Numbered from the stretch's first letter, positions 1 to 13,128 are shown. The stretch is DNA of 64,000 bases from Bipolaris cookei (GCA_002286855.1 NRSV01000039.1:1-64000), one strand, 5' to 3'. Made by a program: numbers and translations. Notes: a model not told the origin generated them from the letters alone.

Positions 1-481
1 TTTTTTTTTTGTTTGGGGGGGGGGGGGGGGGGGGGTTGATGCAGAATTCCTTCTTCTGTTGTTTTCTGATGAGACAAGATTGAACCTCATGCGTATGTGA
101 GAGAAGACATGCATCTTTTGTGTCTTTTTTGCAAGCAAGTACAACGAGGAGGAGGGTAGGAGGATGAAAGAATAAAAAAGCGACTTCGCTTCATGGGTGC
201 AAATGTGTATAATAGGAATTTTGTTTTTTTTTCTATTCAAAGTTGAGAATCAGACTGTTTTATTGAATGTTGGAAGATTCGGAATGTGAATGTGAAAAAG
301 GCTTGATGTGACGGTCATGTTGAATGTAGCTTCTGGTACTTGAAAGATGGAATGTCGAGATTCAAAAAGTGGATGTTGATTTTTATACGTGTCCTTTGTA
401 ACAGCTAGTAGTATAAGATCCAATAATATTCGTTTTAATATACTCAGAATTCTATATATTTACAGAATACGGCTCTTGAAA
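1..481. other. 3' flank of the BTB/RCC1 gene; homopolymer at window edge
   Basis: No gene is seen. The window opens with a run of T, then a G tract ending at about position 35, followed by AT-rich sequence that is probably the 3' untranslated region of the minus-strand gene whose stop codon is at 482-484. The adjacent T and G homopolymers could be an assembly or contig edge artefact or a genuine low-complexity tract. Confidence 0.5.
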
Positions 482-3400
482 TTAAGACTGCGAAGCTGCG
501 ACAGGTCCTTGCTGGGCGGCACCATCTCTTGGTAGTCCTTGAGCGCGTCCGCCTCTAGAACCACCGCGCCCGCCACGACCGATTCTTCCTCGGCCGCCTC
601 GGCTGGCACCGTCTTGTTTTGCGGCTGCCTTGGGTTGCGGGTTCTCGCTGGCAGAGGCAGGAGGACCAGGCTTTGTCTCCTTCTTTCCCTTGCTACGCGT
701 GGCGTCTTCCCCGCCATCTTTCTTTTCCTGCCCTTTTGCCTTTGCTCGCTTTGTATCCCTTCCCTTGCCTCGGCCCTGGCCAGCAGCTTTAGAGTACCGC
801 TCGATGAGGCGCTTCGTCTGCTCCTCTTCTTCAATGACGCGCCTGCTTTCTTGATCCCACCACTGTTGGAACTCTTGCTCCTGCTGAATTTCTTGAAGAC
901 TACGCTTTGCCGCTGCATCGCGTATTGAGGTCTTTTCAGCCTCTTGAAGTGATAGAATTTCCATCATGCTAAGGTGCTGACTGGGCGAGGTCGGAGAATT
1001 CTGGGGCAGGGGGATATGGCGCACAGATCGAGGTGTAGGAATTGGGTCTGTTGAAACCGACATTCCTCGCTCAGAAGCTGCGGGACGGGTCTTTGAAGGA
1101 GATGCACTGCCAAGCACCTCTTGGCTTTGTGATGCGTTACGCTTTTCCTTTTGCTTGGAGTTCCCTCCCTTGTTCGCAACGGTTTGGCGCATGGTCAGCT
1201 GAGGTGTGCTGGATGCAAGTGAAGACTTTGGTTGTGTTACCGGAGATGTGGCTGGAGTGACGCTTGGTTTCCGATGCGCAGCAGCCTGCCATGGCGACAC
1301 AGCTGGTGGCGCAGGCTGTGTTTTTTCGGTTGATGTGCCGAGTTGCTGAGCCTGTTGAAGGCGCTTGCGTTCCTTTTGAGAAAGTTTTGTATGTGCTGCC
1401 TTTGCAATACGTTCATTCTCTCCTCGAGAAAACCCGAGCGATATATTCGAAGGGGTAGCTGAAGAGTCCTGGGCCATTATGTCTTTGAGGTCAAGCTTGG
1501 GACCTGCAAGTGGTGCAATGCCCCAAGGTTGATCAGGAGGCCTTGCTTCCTTGATGGCGGGTGGAGGTAAAGGACTAATAGATTTGAGAGGTATGTCTCC
1601 GTCTCTTACAAAGTTTCGTGGCGATGGGCGACTCGGCTTCTGAACAGATCCCCAGGGCGACTCGAGGGAACCAACGGGTGTTTCAACCCCTCTCTCGACC
1701 TCGCCCTCATCAGCGAAGCGTGGAGACTTGATTTTCTTGGAAAGGTCGGTCTCCTCCTCTCCATCGGACATTTCAAACATCAAATCTTGGGCAGAAGACT
1801 TGTCTTGGAGTGTGGGAGCCAGCGCAGGACTCTTGACTTCCTTGGACACCCGCCTTTTGTTGCGCTGGCGGAGAGGTAAGGCCGCTAGCTCTTCCAAACT
1901 TTGTGCTCGGAAGGAGCTCGACATGTTCTCACTCTCCGCATATTTGTTCGACAGCACTATTGCATCAATCTTGGCGCGCTTCCCTCGCTCAATCCTTTCG
2001 GCAAGCTCCGGGTACCGATCAAACAAAAGAGTCTCAGCTCGCCCACTTCGTGCAAATGGTAGATAGGCAAGTTGGTTTTCATGAGCGACCTGGTTGAGCT
2101 CTAGCAGCAAGTCTTCGTCCAGTTCGTCCAGAGAGCCATTTTGCATGACCGCTTCTAGACTGAGGCACACATACTCGAGAGCGGCATCTTTGAACTCTGC
2201 CACCGAGCTGGGTGCCACTGCTGTGAGAAGAGAGCAAACATTACGAGCGTTGACTGTGACGAGGTTAGCGATAATGTGCAAAAATGATGTCGTGTCAACA
2301 TACCATAACGACCAATCAATCTCTGACAAATCTGCGAGAGACGGTCCAACATCAGCTCATTGGCAACAGACATGACGTCCATGACATGGTCGAGTAGTTC
2401 ATCGAGGGCTAGCAAATCGTTGAGATCTTCGCTTGTAACATCCGCAAAAATCTCTTCGCCAGCGTCTGTGTACAAGTGGCGCACCACAAGCTCAAATAGA
2501 TGCATCTCGACGTGAGTCAAATCGATGTGGATCAGAGAAGACTCATCGTTCTGTCTTCCTGCAAGCCATTGACCACCAGCGCGTCCTCTGAACAGGCCCT
2601 CAAAAAAGGGACAGCGCTGGCAGATGACATCCGAATGCAGTAACATATCACCGTCTGCAAGATCAACAATCACATCGCCACTTTGGAAGAAGGATTGATC
2701 TTTGATAGCCAACTCCATATCCACGTGCAAGGACTTTCGTGGATGTACCATCTGTCGCACAGCAGGTTCAAGCTGCCGCATTTCTAGCCGTAGAGCAATC
2801 TTCATCAGTTCAGTCCGCACAGCGCGATATCTGTGTGCCATGGTAGGATAGTGCCGAGTAACGTTCCAGAAATCGACAACTGAATCGGTGTAGGCGTACA
2901 AGACCAAGTTAAAAACGGTCAAGAAGTCGATACCTTGGAATAACAAGACGAGCCTTTTTTTCTCCTCTTTTATGGTCAATAAATCCGGAATGACGTAGCC
3001 GGAGCCTTTGACACGAAAGTCGAGTAGAGCGTCCCTCAAGATGCGACTACGTCCAGCCAGGATAAACTCATGCACAGGGATACGGACATCAGACAGAGTA
3101 GAACCAATCTCCATGTTATAAGAGCGGTCGGATGCTGCCAACAAACGTTGCACAACCTCTGTTGTCTCAGTTTCCAAATCTTTCGACTTGAGAACTCGCT
3201 TGCGAAGGCCTTGTGCATCTGCGCCCCTTGTCCAAAACCTCGGTGTAGGCTCCTCATCGTCTGATGTCTCTTCGTAGTTTGTCAACTCGTGGAAAGCCAG
3301 CAAAGGAGAGAAATTCTCCCACAGGCTGGCCTCATCGACACCTATCTGTGTCCGGGTGACATCACAATCCTTGCGTATCGCGGCGTATGCCCCAAAAGCA

Positions 3401-5418
3401 GATGCCCGGACAGCAACAACTCGAGTAAGACCTGAAACCCGTTGGAACTTGTAGTCTTTTGGTTTGCTTTCCACGGCAGCTGTGACTGCCGCGTTTTTGA
3501 TAGTCGCTCTTTTTGTGCGTCTCCAGACACTGCCAACTTCAGTCGTCAATATAATGGATCCGTCCTGGTCTACATCCACATCCCTTGCTGCCATGTGACT
3601 CTTCTTAGACGACCAGATACGAAAAGGTGCAGAGAGGGCTCCCCTGATCTGTTTAGGATTTGTTGTAGAGGTACTGGAGTCTTGCGAGGATTCAGAGCGT
3701 CGGCTGACGGCGACAGTGAAGACTTCGCCCGAAGTGGACAGCGCACATATGGTGTCTCCTCCTGAAGTGATTTTGCTGATTTTGTTGGGTGCAGTGTCAT
3801 ACTTAGTGGTTAACCAACTTTCTTTAAGGAAGCTGCTCGTGAATCCATCCAAAGGAAAGCTGACTTTTGCGTAGCCATAGTTTGCAAAAACCCAAACTTC
3901 ACGATTCTCCAGGAGACATATTGTTGCACCGTCGATGGCCGATACCGAATGAATGGGGCTGGAGAAGAGTGCAGCGGCAATCTTCCGAGGGATGACTTGC
4001 ATTCCTAAAGATCGAGCGTCTGAGTCGACAATCCCCAGCTGACCTTCATTTTTGCCAAATGTATACAGGGACGTGGCTGTGTGTACAACTGAATGTATGC
4101 GCGATGCGGCAATGCCTGTGACGATTTCGCGCTTGAGCGGCCCAAATATCTGTCGTGGTATGGTCGAGATTGGGTCATCATCTTTCACGGCTGGCTTGGG
4201 CAATGCATAACCAAGTTGTCCGTAAGCATTGTTGCCCCATGAGAAGACTTCGCCTTCTTCTGTGATTGCTAAAGTATGATTTTGCCCCAGAGCGATGGCA
4301 GCAACGTGCTTCTGTCCCAACCCACCCGTTTCAATACAGGTAAATTGATACCTCGTGGTTTCGTTGCCTGTGCCCAAGCGACCACCTGGGCCATGGCCAC
4401 ACATGTACAGATTAGAAATCGGATCTGCTGTTAGTACAGCGGTGTGCAACTTGGACATTCGAACATCTTGAATGACTATTGGGGTGTTTCGAATATGTAT
4501 CGGTAAATCTACTGTACTGCGCGGTTGGGAGCTTGAATCCTGAGTTGGAATGCCCATGGCTGCAAAATGTTGGTTTTGCCGGTCAAGGTGCTCCTTGTAG
4601 AAGCGTTGCAGAAGGTGATCTGGTCTGCGTAAAGTGATGCGTTCAGGGAATTGCCGGTCATCTTCATCTCCGAAACCAAGGGTTACATTTTTGTTGCTGC
4701 CAAACGTGTATACTTCATCGCCATCAAGCGAGACGAGCGGAGCAATCAGCCTCTTGCGCACTTCATCATCCATGTCACCGCTGTCTCCGTGAGCCAATTC
4801 ATCATCCGAATCTGAATCGAGGATAGGACACTCTTCTGGGCGTAAAGTCCGGTCTTTAATGGTCATGGAGAACAAGTCCAGGGGACCGTATCCCTCCTTG
4901 TCCTTGATCTTGACAAGCCCGCGAGCATGTTGGTTGAATCCGCTCGAGCCCTGGCCTAAGATATCTTGCGCATCTCTGTTCAAGATGAGGCGCGCAATGG
5001 CAATGTTGCCAAAGTAGAAGGCTCTATGGAGGGCAGTCCAGCCGTTTTCGGCGTCTTGAATGTACAAGTCTGTCCAGGGGTGCTCTAGCAGTGCTTGTGC
5101 AAAACCGACGGCAGTGTCGGCCATGGATGAGGCGGCATGATGCAGTATAGTCATTCCTGCGGCATCGCGACTGTTGATGTCAAAGCGACTCAAGCTGGCG
5201 GCTACGCCCATGCCCGTTCTTCGAGCCTTTGCAGCTGTCATGGGAGAAGCATTGTAGTTACCCGGACTGCCATTTATAGGTGCGGGAGATGCGCCCGACT
5301 GCCAGCCACTCAGGCTTTTCTGTGCTGCCGCCCGGTTGGTATGCGTAGGAGTTGCGAGGACATGCCGAAAACTGTCGACATCATCTTCAAGAAAGTATTT
5401 CCAGAGATAGCCGCTCAT
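482..5418 (-). CDS. Ankyrin / RCC1 / double-BTB protein (IBtk/Btb3-like)
   Basis: Two exons (5418-2304 and 2253-482) joined over a 50-bp intron (2303-2254, GTATGT..CAG); frames agree and give 1,628 aa. The N-terminus has two ankyrin-type repeats (about residues 85-150, with TALHRA and ILHHAA). RCC1-like beta-propeller repeats follow (about 225-460, with FSWGNNAYGQLGY and LYTFGKNEGQLG). Two BTB/POZ domains lie near 770-870 and 905-1030 (VHEFILAGRS; MLLHSDVICQRCPFF). The last 550 residues are low-complexity, basic and proline/serine-rich, ending in an RG/RGG-like tail. This order matches the inhibitor of Bruton tyrosine kinase (IBtk) and fission yeast Btb3, which act as CUL3 ubiquitin-ligase adaptors. 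A Cul3 adaptor role here is inferred from the family. The intron lies just after the second BTB core. Confidence 0.85.
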
Positions 5419-8069
5419 GTGCTGGTTGGAGGAAGGAGTAATCCGAAGCTTTTACGAGTAGCACCTGGCCTCAACCTCGTTGGGTCAAAGCGTATTTAAA
5501 GGTGCTCGCTGTAAAGCTGTGGACGACTCGGGGAGAGGAAGGTGCCAAAGGCGACTACTTGGATAAATTTTTTGCGACCAAGTCTAATTTTCGAGGAGGG
5601 TTCGGAGGCGTGGAGTGCGTAGGGTGTAGGGAGGGGGCGGTGGTGGTTGGTGGGCGTACGGAGGGAAGGGGTAAGGTGGCAATTCGTCGCGAGGGGATTG
5701 GTGATTTCTGTTCAGTGTCTGTAGTAGACGGGTAGCGGAGGAGCACAGAGTACAACTGTGCGATAGTATTGCTGGGTGGGCGCGAATGCGTTGGGGAGGC
5801 AAAGGGCAAGGCGCGGGTGGCGGGGTGCGAATTGGATGTGGGAAGATAGGATGGTGCTAGAGCGGTGATATCGATGACGAAACTACCGAGGCGATAGCGA
5901 GCGAGAGGGATGATAAGTCGGAGGGGCGCGAACGTCGAAGATGGATGAGTCAGAGGGCAGCACTCTCTACTTTGCGAATAGTCGGGCTAGTTAGTTGGAG
6001 GATGGAGGCGAAGGAGATGAGTTATAGAAGCAAGTCGCAAAGACACTGTGGTTGTGAAGCGCATGGCGGGCCGGCGGCGGCATGTCTCTACGGCAGGTCA
6101 CCAAAGACTGACCAATAGGAGATGGCCTCTCCTCCACAAGCTGCTCTCGGAGGTCGACATTGCATGGAGCGTCGACCGCAAAGAGCGATTACAGTGTATG
6201 CGGCAATGGCTTTGGCGTCACCAGAACCTCCGACCTCGGATGGCAGACATGGCGACAGGGGAGGGGGTGATGACCTTGAGGGGACAGCAGCAATAGTAGC
6301 ACCAGCAGCAATAGTAGCACCAGCAGCCGCCAGGCATGGGAGGGTGACGACACGAAGAATATATACAGCGCACACTTTGCTCCACCCTGGCAGGCGGTGA
6401 AGCAGCTACGTGCGGCGGCCTGTTTGTAGTAGGGTTTGGGGTAGTGTGCAGAAGGGAGCTAGAAGCAATTGGTAGGGCGAACTTGGCCAGGGTGCTACGA
6501 GGTGCTATGGTAGGCTTGGACAGACTCTGGGCGGTGCCGACCAGCCAGGGGTTTACGAGATAAAAGCAACGGATGAGGCAAAGCGAGGCTATGTGGATGC
6601 CGAAACAAGTGGGTGCTCAACGTCTTGGGTTCCTTGGGTGTGGGATGCATGGGTGCGTAGAGAGGGTTGGAGGAGGTGATTGTTGAGTGAAGCGCCAAGC
6701 CGCGTATCGATAGCAAAAGCAAGAGGCAGTGGATGACGAGATGGAAGCATGGAGATGGAGGGATGGATGCGATGCCTTGCCGCGCATATGCACTCGACTG
6801 CTGGCAGCGAACGACTCGTCACTTGTCACTCGTGCCTCGCCGCAACTGACCGACGACGGGTGTATACATATTAGCCCCAGGCGAGCCGGCCATCTTGTGC
6901 GGCCGGTCAGATCGTGGGGCGGCACACGCAGCTGCATGGCTAAAGAGGATGGAGAGACGGGGGCGGGCGATGGTGGAAGATGGCGTGCTGAGGTTGTGTG
7001 CCGTTGGCCGGGCCCAGGCATGGCCGCCAGACGAGGCCATGTGACGATGGAGGGTTGATAAAGACGTGAATATGTAGGTAGATAGATAGATAGATAGATG
7101 GCGGCGACTAACTCGATGGGTACAGTACATACGTATGTACATGTACATGTGCGTGGCTGGCCGGTAAGATGGCGCGCGATCAGGTGCATCCCGATTCGGA
7201 CCCATGCAGCAGCTGTACGTGAGCGTCACTAGCGCCCTTCATCACCGCACCCACACCCAGCGCCATAAGCAAGCAGGACAAGCAGCAACTGAGCCAGAGC
7301 CAGAGCCAGAGGCAGAACCATGCCGAATTACCCCAGACCCGGGCCAAGCCAGCTAATGCTCAGCTCCCCATCTGCTTGCCTTTGACTCTTTCGATTCGGC
7401 TCATCCGCTGCGCTGCCTGCGTCGTTCCCTTCCTGCAGCTTCCGATAGCTTTATCGCTGCTCTCGAGCTTAGCGTAGCTCTACTTACTCTCTCTCTCGCC
7501 TTCGCTCGTCATTCCACCATCGCCGCGTGACTACCTGACTCCCCGACTGCCCTGATCACTGACCAAAAACCCTCCCCCGCCTACTAAGCATCATCGCCGT
7601 CACCTGCCTGTCGTCCACGGCGAGTCTGCTCTCTTGCACTCGCACCTTGGCCGTGTCGTGGTGGTGCATCGCATCGCCGCCCTTCGCCTGTCCCAACCAG
7701 GTGCTCAGCTCCAAGTTCGCCCGAGCCAGCACACACACTCACACACACACACCCCAACAACCCTCGCCCGCCCACACTTGTCGCTCTACACCATGGCTGT
7801 TGCCTGAGCCCACCCGCCTGTCTGCCTGTCTGCCTGCTTTTTTGCCTGCGTCCACAAGTACCCCGCGTGCTCCAGTCTCCTGAGAGACACTTCTGACTGT
7901 CCCGGCGCCAACCTGACACTGCCTGAACTCGTGATGGCTACGCGCATCCATGCTCGCCTGTTTCCGCCGCAACGATAGCCGTTCTACCTAACCTACCTGC
8001 ACCCCGACCGTCAGCCTCGTCGCCTGAAGCCCTCTCTCTGCTCTCTGGTACCTGCACGAGGCTGCCGCC
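5419..8069. other. 2.65-kb divergent intergenic region, simple repeats
   Basis: This separates the divergent BTB/RCC1 gene and ATG13. I see no convincing gene; the open frames here are short and of biased composition. It holds simple repeats: two copies of an 18-bp CAG/TAG-rich unit (6285-6320), about five TAGA units (7079-7098), a 16-bp perfect palindrome (7125-7140), a GAGCCA hexamer repeat (about 7291-7320) and a CA-rich stretch (about 7731-7753). The last kilobase before 8070 is strongly pyrimidine-rich, as in many fungal core promoters and 5' leaders. Confidence 0.5.
7079..7098. repeat. TAGA tetranucleotide microsatellite
   Basis: About five uninterrupted TAGA units sit in the promoter side of the ATG13 gap. 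It is a simple sequence repeat with no evident function. Confidence 0.8.
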
Positions 8070-10947
8070 ATGAATCCCTACTCGCGCCCCTCGCCCAGAA
8101 CAGCCTCACCCGCCAACAGCCTCCAGACCAACCCCACCCGAACAAACAACCAGCGGCATACCTCTCAGGACATGCCTCCCTACTCAACAACCCCTCCTTA
8201 CTCTGACCGAGCCGCCGACGAGTCAGAGGGCGAGATGATGTCGCGAGGAGGAGACCACTCTGCCCAATCCGACCAGAAGTACTACCACAAGGTCAACCAA
8301 GTAATCCAGGTACCTAGCCTCGCCCCTACGCCATGACCTTTGTACCTATGCTGACTCTCTTGCTCAGAACTTCTTTACAAAGGCAGCTCTCGCCGTCATA
8401 TCCTCGCGAGTAGTGCTACCCCCAGGGTACAACAAGGATGGCAATCTAAAGCAGAACAAATGGGTATGCTACGCCCCTCTCTCCCCAAACCACTCGCTCC
8501 ATGTACTAACCTCCTCCCAGTTCAATGTTGTTCTCCCCGATAGCGACGCCCTCCAGCGCCAGCTGACCGACTGGAAAGTCATGGACGCCATGGCCGGCCA
8601 ACACCCGTCCCTCTGCATCGACATCTACCTAGACATACAAGCTCTCGGACACACACAGTCCCTTGCCATTCAGGACGACGATGGGAAGAAATGGGATGTT
8701 GCCACTGCGCTCAACTCTGCCGACGCTGCCTCTGGATATTCAAGTCGTGCTGCCAAGCCCACGCAGGTGGTGCTCGAGCGCTGGAGAGTGCATGTCGGAG
8801 ATAAGAGTTCGGTCCAGCCGTCAGAACTCAATGACCCGCTCCCCAACGTTTACAAAAAAGCCGTTGTCACTTTCCGATCGCTCTTTGCCTCCCTTCGCTT
8901 TATGCCAGCATTCAGATACAACAAGCTTCTCGCCAAACAGCCCGCCACTGCTCCCTCTTTAAAACTCAACTACCGCATTTCCAATGGAGACTTCCGGAGC
9001 CCGCATGTCGATACTCTGCGACTGCCTCTCTACCCCAACCAAAACACAGATGAAATTACAGAGGTCCAAAACATTGAGCCTACAAATTCGCCCGTCGGCC
9101 CTTTGTGTGTAACAGTTGAATATCGTGCCAACTGCGAGTTCACAGTGGAAAATTCGGAATCTCTTTTGAGCTCACAATTCATGGGCTTGGACGACACTTA
9201 CTTTGAGCAAAAAGCCCGCCGGATGCCTGGCTCGCTCCCCGTGGATAAAATGAATACCCAAGAGACCCCCGATGTTGGTCAAGCATATGGCAGCCTTTCA
9301 ACATTTCACCAAGTCGGCCCACCCACAGGCACCAGCCCAATATCAGCCCTCCGCGCAGTTCGAGATATGCCGTCGTCGTCACCAACAGAGTCACCACCAC
9401 AAAAATTGCCACCAAACCATCGCACTGCCCAAGGCTCCAAGTCCTCCCTACGCTCGGTGGACACACCTCTACATCAGCGACGAACATCCGTCTCCTTCCA
9501 GCCATTCAAAGCCGGCTCGCTCTCGTCATCGCCAGCACCGGGAGGTGGAATTCCTGGTTCGCCCACCAGCTCCTTGGGACGGCCGGGCAGCTCATTAGGC
9601 CGAAACGTCACCCCTAGTCCACTCCATCAACCACGCAACCGCACCTCGCTAAATGCCCTTCCACAGGCTGCTCTCCGAGCGCCTTCATTGCCCAACGAGG
9701 CCGCCATCACCTCGTCTGCATCTAGCTCACCAAAACCTGCACCCATCAGTCGCTATAGCAGCAGCTTTGGCCACAGGAGGAGCAAGTTTTCCTCTGGTGG
9801 TGGTAGCAAGCTGGAAGACGACAACCTCAGCAGTGGAAAGGCCAGTCCATCATCATCAGTACAACGTGGTTCCGATACTCTGAACGAGGGTGCCGGTGGC
9901 AGCTCAGGAGAGGTCAGGACAGACGACGAGAACATTTCCGACTTTCTCAAACTTCTGGAATCAAAGAAGGACCTCAAGAGCTTTACTCGCAGCGACAATG
10001 CCACCAAGACAGCCACTATGCACAAGACGACTGCTCAGTTGTCCAAGTATCAGCGCATGAGAGAGTCTCACACAGGCCTTGCCGAGTCAGTTTCTTCCTC
10101 AACCATGCTTCATCGCTCATCGTCTTCTTCAAGCCGTCATCTGTCTAGCGTGCCTGCAATGATTGCCGCCACTTCGGTCTCGACAGCGTCATCACCTGGC
10201 AAACCTATCTCGCCTCATACTCCTCATACACCCGCCATCCCATCTCGCCTGAGTGCCAATAGCATTATTGAATACGATCAGCCTACACGAAGTCGGAGTC
10301 GACCTGACAGAAGGTCACACGGCCACGATCCAGTTCATGTGGAAGAGCAAAGCGAGAACGAAGATCAAAATGGCAACGGTATCGCCATCCCCACCTCGCC
10401 ACGCCCCTGGCATTACACCCGCAGGTCAAGTTCGGTAGCCCAACAGGGCCGCACTTTGCCTGATGATGAACCGGATGTGTTTGGTGTGCGCTCGGCAAGT
10501 CTGCCGTCAGAAGAGGTTGACCGGGCTAATGATCTGCATCGCCTCACCAGCGCCGGTCTCACCTCTAGCGGGCTGTTTGCACAAACCGAGATGCTGGCGA
10601 ACCGCAACAACCAAAATACCGATAATGACTCTCGCGAAGACTTGCCTCGACCTGCCTCTACTTCAAACATTGCTGCTAAGCGCGGCCCCCAGGCTGGCCC
10701 CCGAGACAGATCCGGATTCTTCTCACGCAGTTCTTCCACAAGTCTCAGTGTCGGTGGCACAAGCTCTACTGAGCGGCAAAGTCGCTACAACTTTAACAGT
10801 CGCGCCGCAACCAATGTAGATGACGACGAACCATTGCTGTTCCAGATGAGCGAGATTGGCGCTGGCGGTTCCCGACGCAGTCTTGAGGAAGCAAGAGGCA
10901 GGCTCAGCACCGGCAGCGCAGGCAAGCGCGCATCCTACTTCCGCTAA
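8070..10947 (+). CDS. ATG13: Autophagy-related protein 13
   Basis: Three exons (8070-8309, 8368-8463, 8521-10947) give 920 aa. The spliced N-terminal core reads KVNQVIQ-NFFTKAAL.. then LPPGYNKDG..NKW-FNVVLPD, the conserved start of the ATG13 HORMA domain (about residues 70-320). The rest is long, disordered and Ser/Pro-rich, as in fungal ATG13, where phosphosites and the Atg1- and Atg17-binding segments lie. ATG13 is the regulatory subunit of the Atg1 kinase complex at the pre-autophagosomal structure and is controlled by TORC1 phosphorylation. The second intron (8464-8520) is 57 bp, a multiple of three without stops, so an unspliced message would still be readable. The start at 8070 is the first ATG in frame with the conserved core. 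Confidence 0.93.
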
Positions 10948-11681
10948 AAAGAAAAGAAAAGCTCGACGCAACATTGCAACAAAGTACCTTGATTGATTCT
11001 TCTTGACTATATTATTACATTGCTTTTATTTTCGAGGGGCGTTATTACTTGCGCAGGTGTTGTCATAATCGTTTTACCCTAAGGGGTTTATTTCTTCTCT
11101 TCTCTCTTCTTCATTACCTTCTTGAGGGTCTCGTATACGATGGGTAAATTTGTATAGTTTTTGAATTTTTTTTTATTTCTCCCCATCTTTGTTTTTGTTT
11201 TCTTTCTCTTTTTCGGATTGAGTAGTACATGGCTATCTTGGCCTGGGGCTGGATGGACCCGGCGTTTTTTTTCATCATGGTGGGCTTTGCGCATTATCCA
11301 AGAAGGACATCTAGCTTTGAAATATATGGGATGAGGAATGGATCTGAAGTCCACACAGTTTGTTGTTTTGTAGATTACAATACGCTTTGATGCACAAGGT
11401 GGGCGAATGGTGTTTTTTTGATCGGGTTGCTTTCTTGGGACCTGGGTCTGAGGAGGGGCGCTTTTCTTTAGGTCGGTTAGCTGATATAACTTGGTCAAGT
11501 CGTCATCGTCTCTGACTATGAATGAATACATTATTATTCCGCTCATGTTGTTGTTGTAGTATCTTAGAGTGTGATATCTATGACATTAAGAATCTGCTTT
11601 TAATGAGATATGATACGTAATCATACAATATCCAACAAAACCCATCTAGTTTTTTTTAAAAAAAAAGACTCCTCAAATATC
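10948..11681. other. Convergent 3' flanks of ATG13 and COQ5
   Basis: There are 734 bases between the ATG13 stop and the COQ5 stop. The sequence is AT-rich with T runs. I see no gene; the 152-codon minus-strand frame inside is Lys-rich and low-complexity, as expected from antisense T-rich untranslated sequence. Confidence 0.5.
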
Positions 11682-12736
11682 CTACACCATCTTCTTTGCA
11701 CTCACAGGTTTCACCCCCTTATGTATCGCCGCAATGCCATTCGTCAAATCCTCCCACCCTTTCCCCGGCACCAAGAACCCGGCCTCCCTAATCATCCCAG
11801 TAAACTCCTCCTGACTCGGGAATCTTGCAATGCTCTCGACAAGATACTGATAGCTATCCCTATCCCCCGCTACAAGCTGCCCTATCAGCGGAATAGCACC
11901 AAAGCTCCACCGCTGATATACTGCATCAAACAGCGGATTCTGCACTTTACTAAACTCTAGACACGCAAACACGCCGCCGGGCTTCAACACACGGTATGCT
12001 TCCTTCAGCGCAACCTCTTTATGGGTGAAGTTGCGGATCCCAAACGCAACAGTGTATAAATCCACACTCTCACTCTCCACCATGTGCAAGTCTTCCGCAT
12101 TGGCTTCTACAAACTGCAGCCGCGGGGAGCGCGCATACGGCGTTTGCAGCGAGCGCTTTTTGCCCTCGGCAAGCATGTCCGGGTTGATGTCTGCGACGGT
12201 GACGCGCGTGTGCGCGTCGTGGTTGATGTGCGAGGCGTGGTCGAGCATGCGGAAGGCGATGTCGCCGGTGCCGCCGGCGATATCGAGGATGGTCATTCCT
12301 TGGTCCGAAGGAGAAGAGGAAGTGGTGGTGAGCGGGTTCCGGCCGGGGTTTAGGTTCTGCACGAAGTGGTCTTTCCAGAGGCGGTGGATCCCCAAGGACA
12401 TGAAGTCATTCATTGAGTCGTAGGAGGAGGCGACGGAAGAGAAGACGGCGCCAACTGTGGGGGTTTAATTGGGGAGGTTTGATAAGGGAGGCGGGAGGGG
12501 ATATGCTTACCTCTTTGCTCTTTGAGAGCCTCGGCGATTGTTTCAAAGCCAAAGTGCGTTGTTTGTGGTGCATCTTGCGGGGACTTCCGTGGTGGAGGTG
12601 GAGGTGGTGGCGGGGATGGCTGTTGAGGCCGTGCTTGTCTGGTTGAGCAAGAGAAACATCTGTATGCTTCTCCTACTGCTATCCTCCTACGTACGGATAG
12701 CAATTGACGTCCTATCTGCTGCCGTGAAGCCTGCAT
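11682..12736 (-). CDS. COQ5: Ubiquinone biosynthesis C-methyltransferase COQ5, mitochondrial
   Basis: Two exons (12736-12511 and 12454-11682) with a 56-bp intron (12510-12455, GTAAGC..CAG) give 332 aa. Splicing restores the UbiE/COQ5 hallmark (THFGFETI..VGAVFSSVASSYDSMND..SLGIHRLWKD). The SAM-binding motif is DIAGGTGDIAF, followed by AFGIRNFTHK and the C-terminal Coq5 block around GDRDSYQYL. It makes the C-methylation of the benzoquinone ring in coenzyme Q synthesis, on the matrix side of the inner membrane. The N-terminus is Arg/Ser/Gln-rich without acids at first, fitting a presequence, followed by a proline run. I chose ATG 12736 because the frame upstream holds only a TTG. Confidence 0.93.
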
Positions 12737-13128
12737 CGTCGGCAATGGGGGATGTGGGTGGTGATGGTGTAGCAAAAGAGACGCGGCCTTGGCAACTCGA
12801 CTTTGTTCGATGCGCTATGACACGCGCATAGCCGGGGGGGGGAGGGGGGGCCTTCTTGCTAGCGCCCGTCTGATGCACATCCACCCATTAGTACTAACAT
12901 GGTTACAGGTAAGCAGAACAGTCTAGCCTCGTATAATGCCATGCAATTGTATGTAGCGTAGCTTGGACCGTTCGACACGGGCGGTGGGAGAAACGGTTGC
13001 CGTGGAAGTTTGGCCGCGGTAACGCATTTCAAACGTCCACTTTACGCCGACGCTTGCCGCCCGCACTTCCCCAGCTTGTCTTGATATACCACCTCCCCCG
13101 CAATTTCCATAATGTAGCATATTCCAAC
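12737..13128. promoter_or_regulatory. Bidirectional promoter region COQ5 / BCKDH E1-alpha
   Basis: 392 bases separate the start codons of two divergent mitochondrial-enzyme genes. A G-rich tract lies near 12833-12850. No specific element was identified. Confidence 0.5.

Noticed and set aside
460..918. 152-codon minus-strand open frame overlapping the 3' end of the BTB/RCC1 gene
   Set aside because: It is a second frame through the repetitive RG-rich tail of the real gene, without its own motifs.
11088..11546. 152-codon minus-strand frame between ATG13 and COQ5
   Set aside because: Lys-rich low-complexity product from T-rich 3' flank; no domain and no promoter space.
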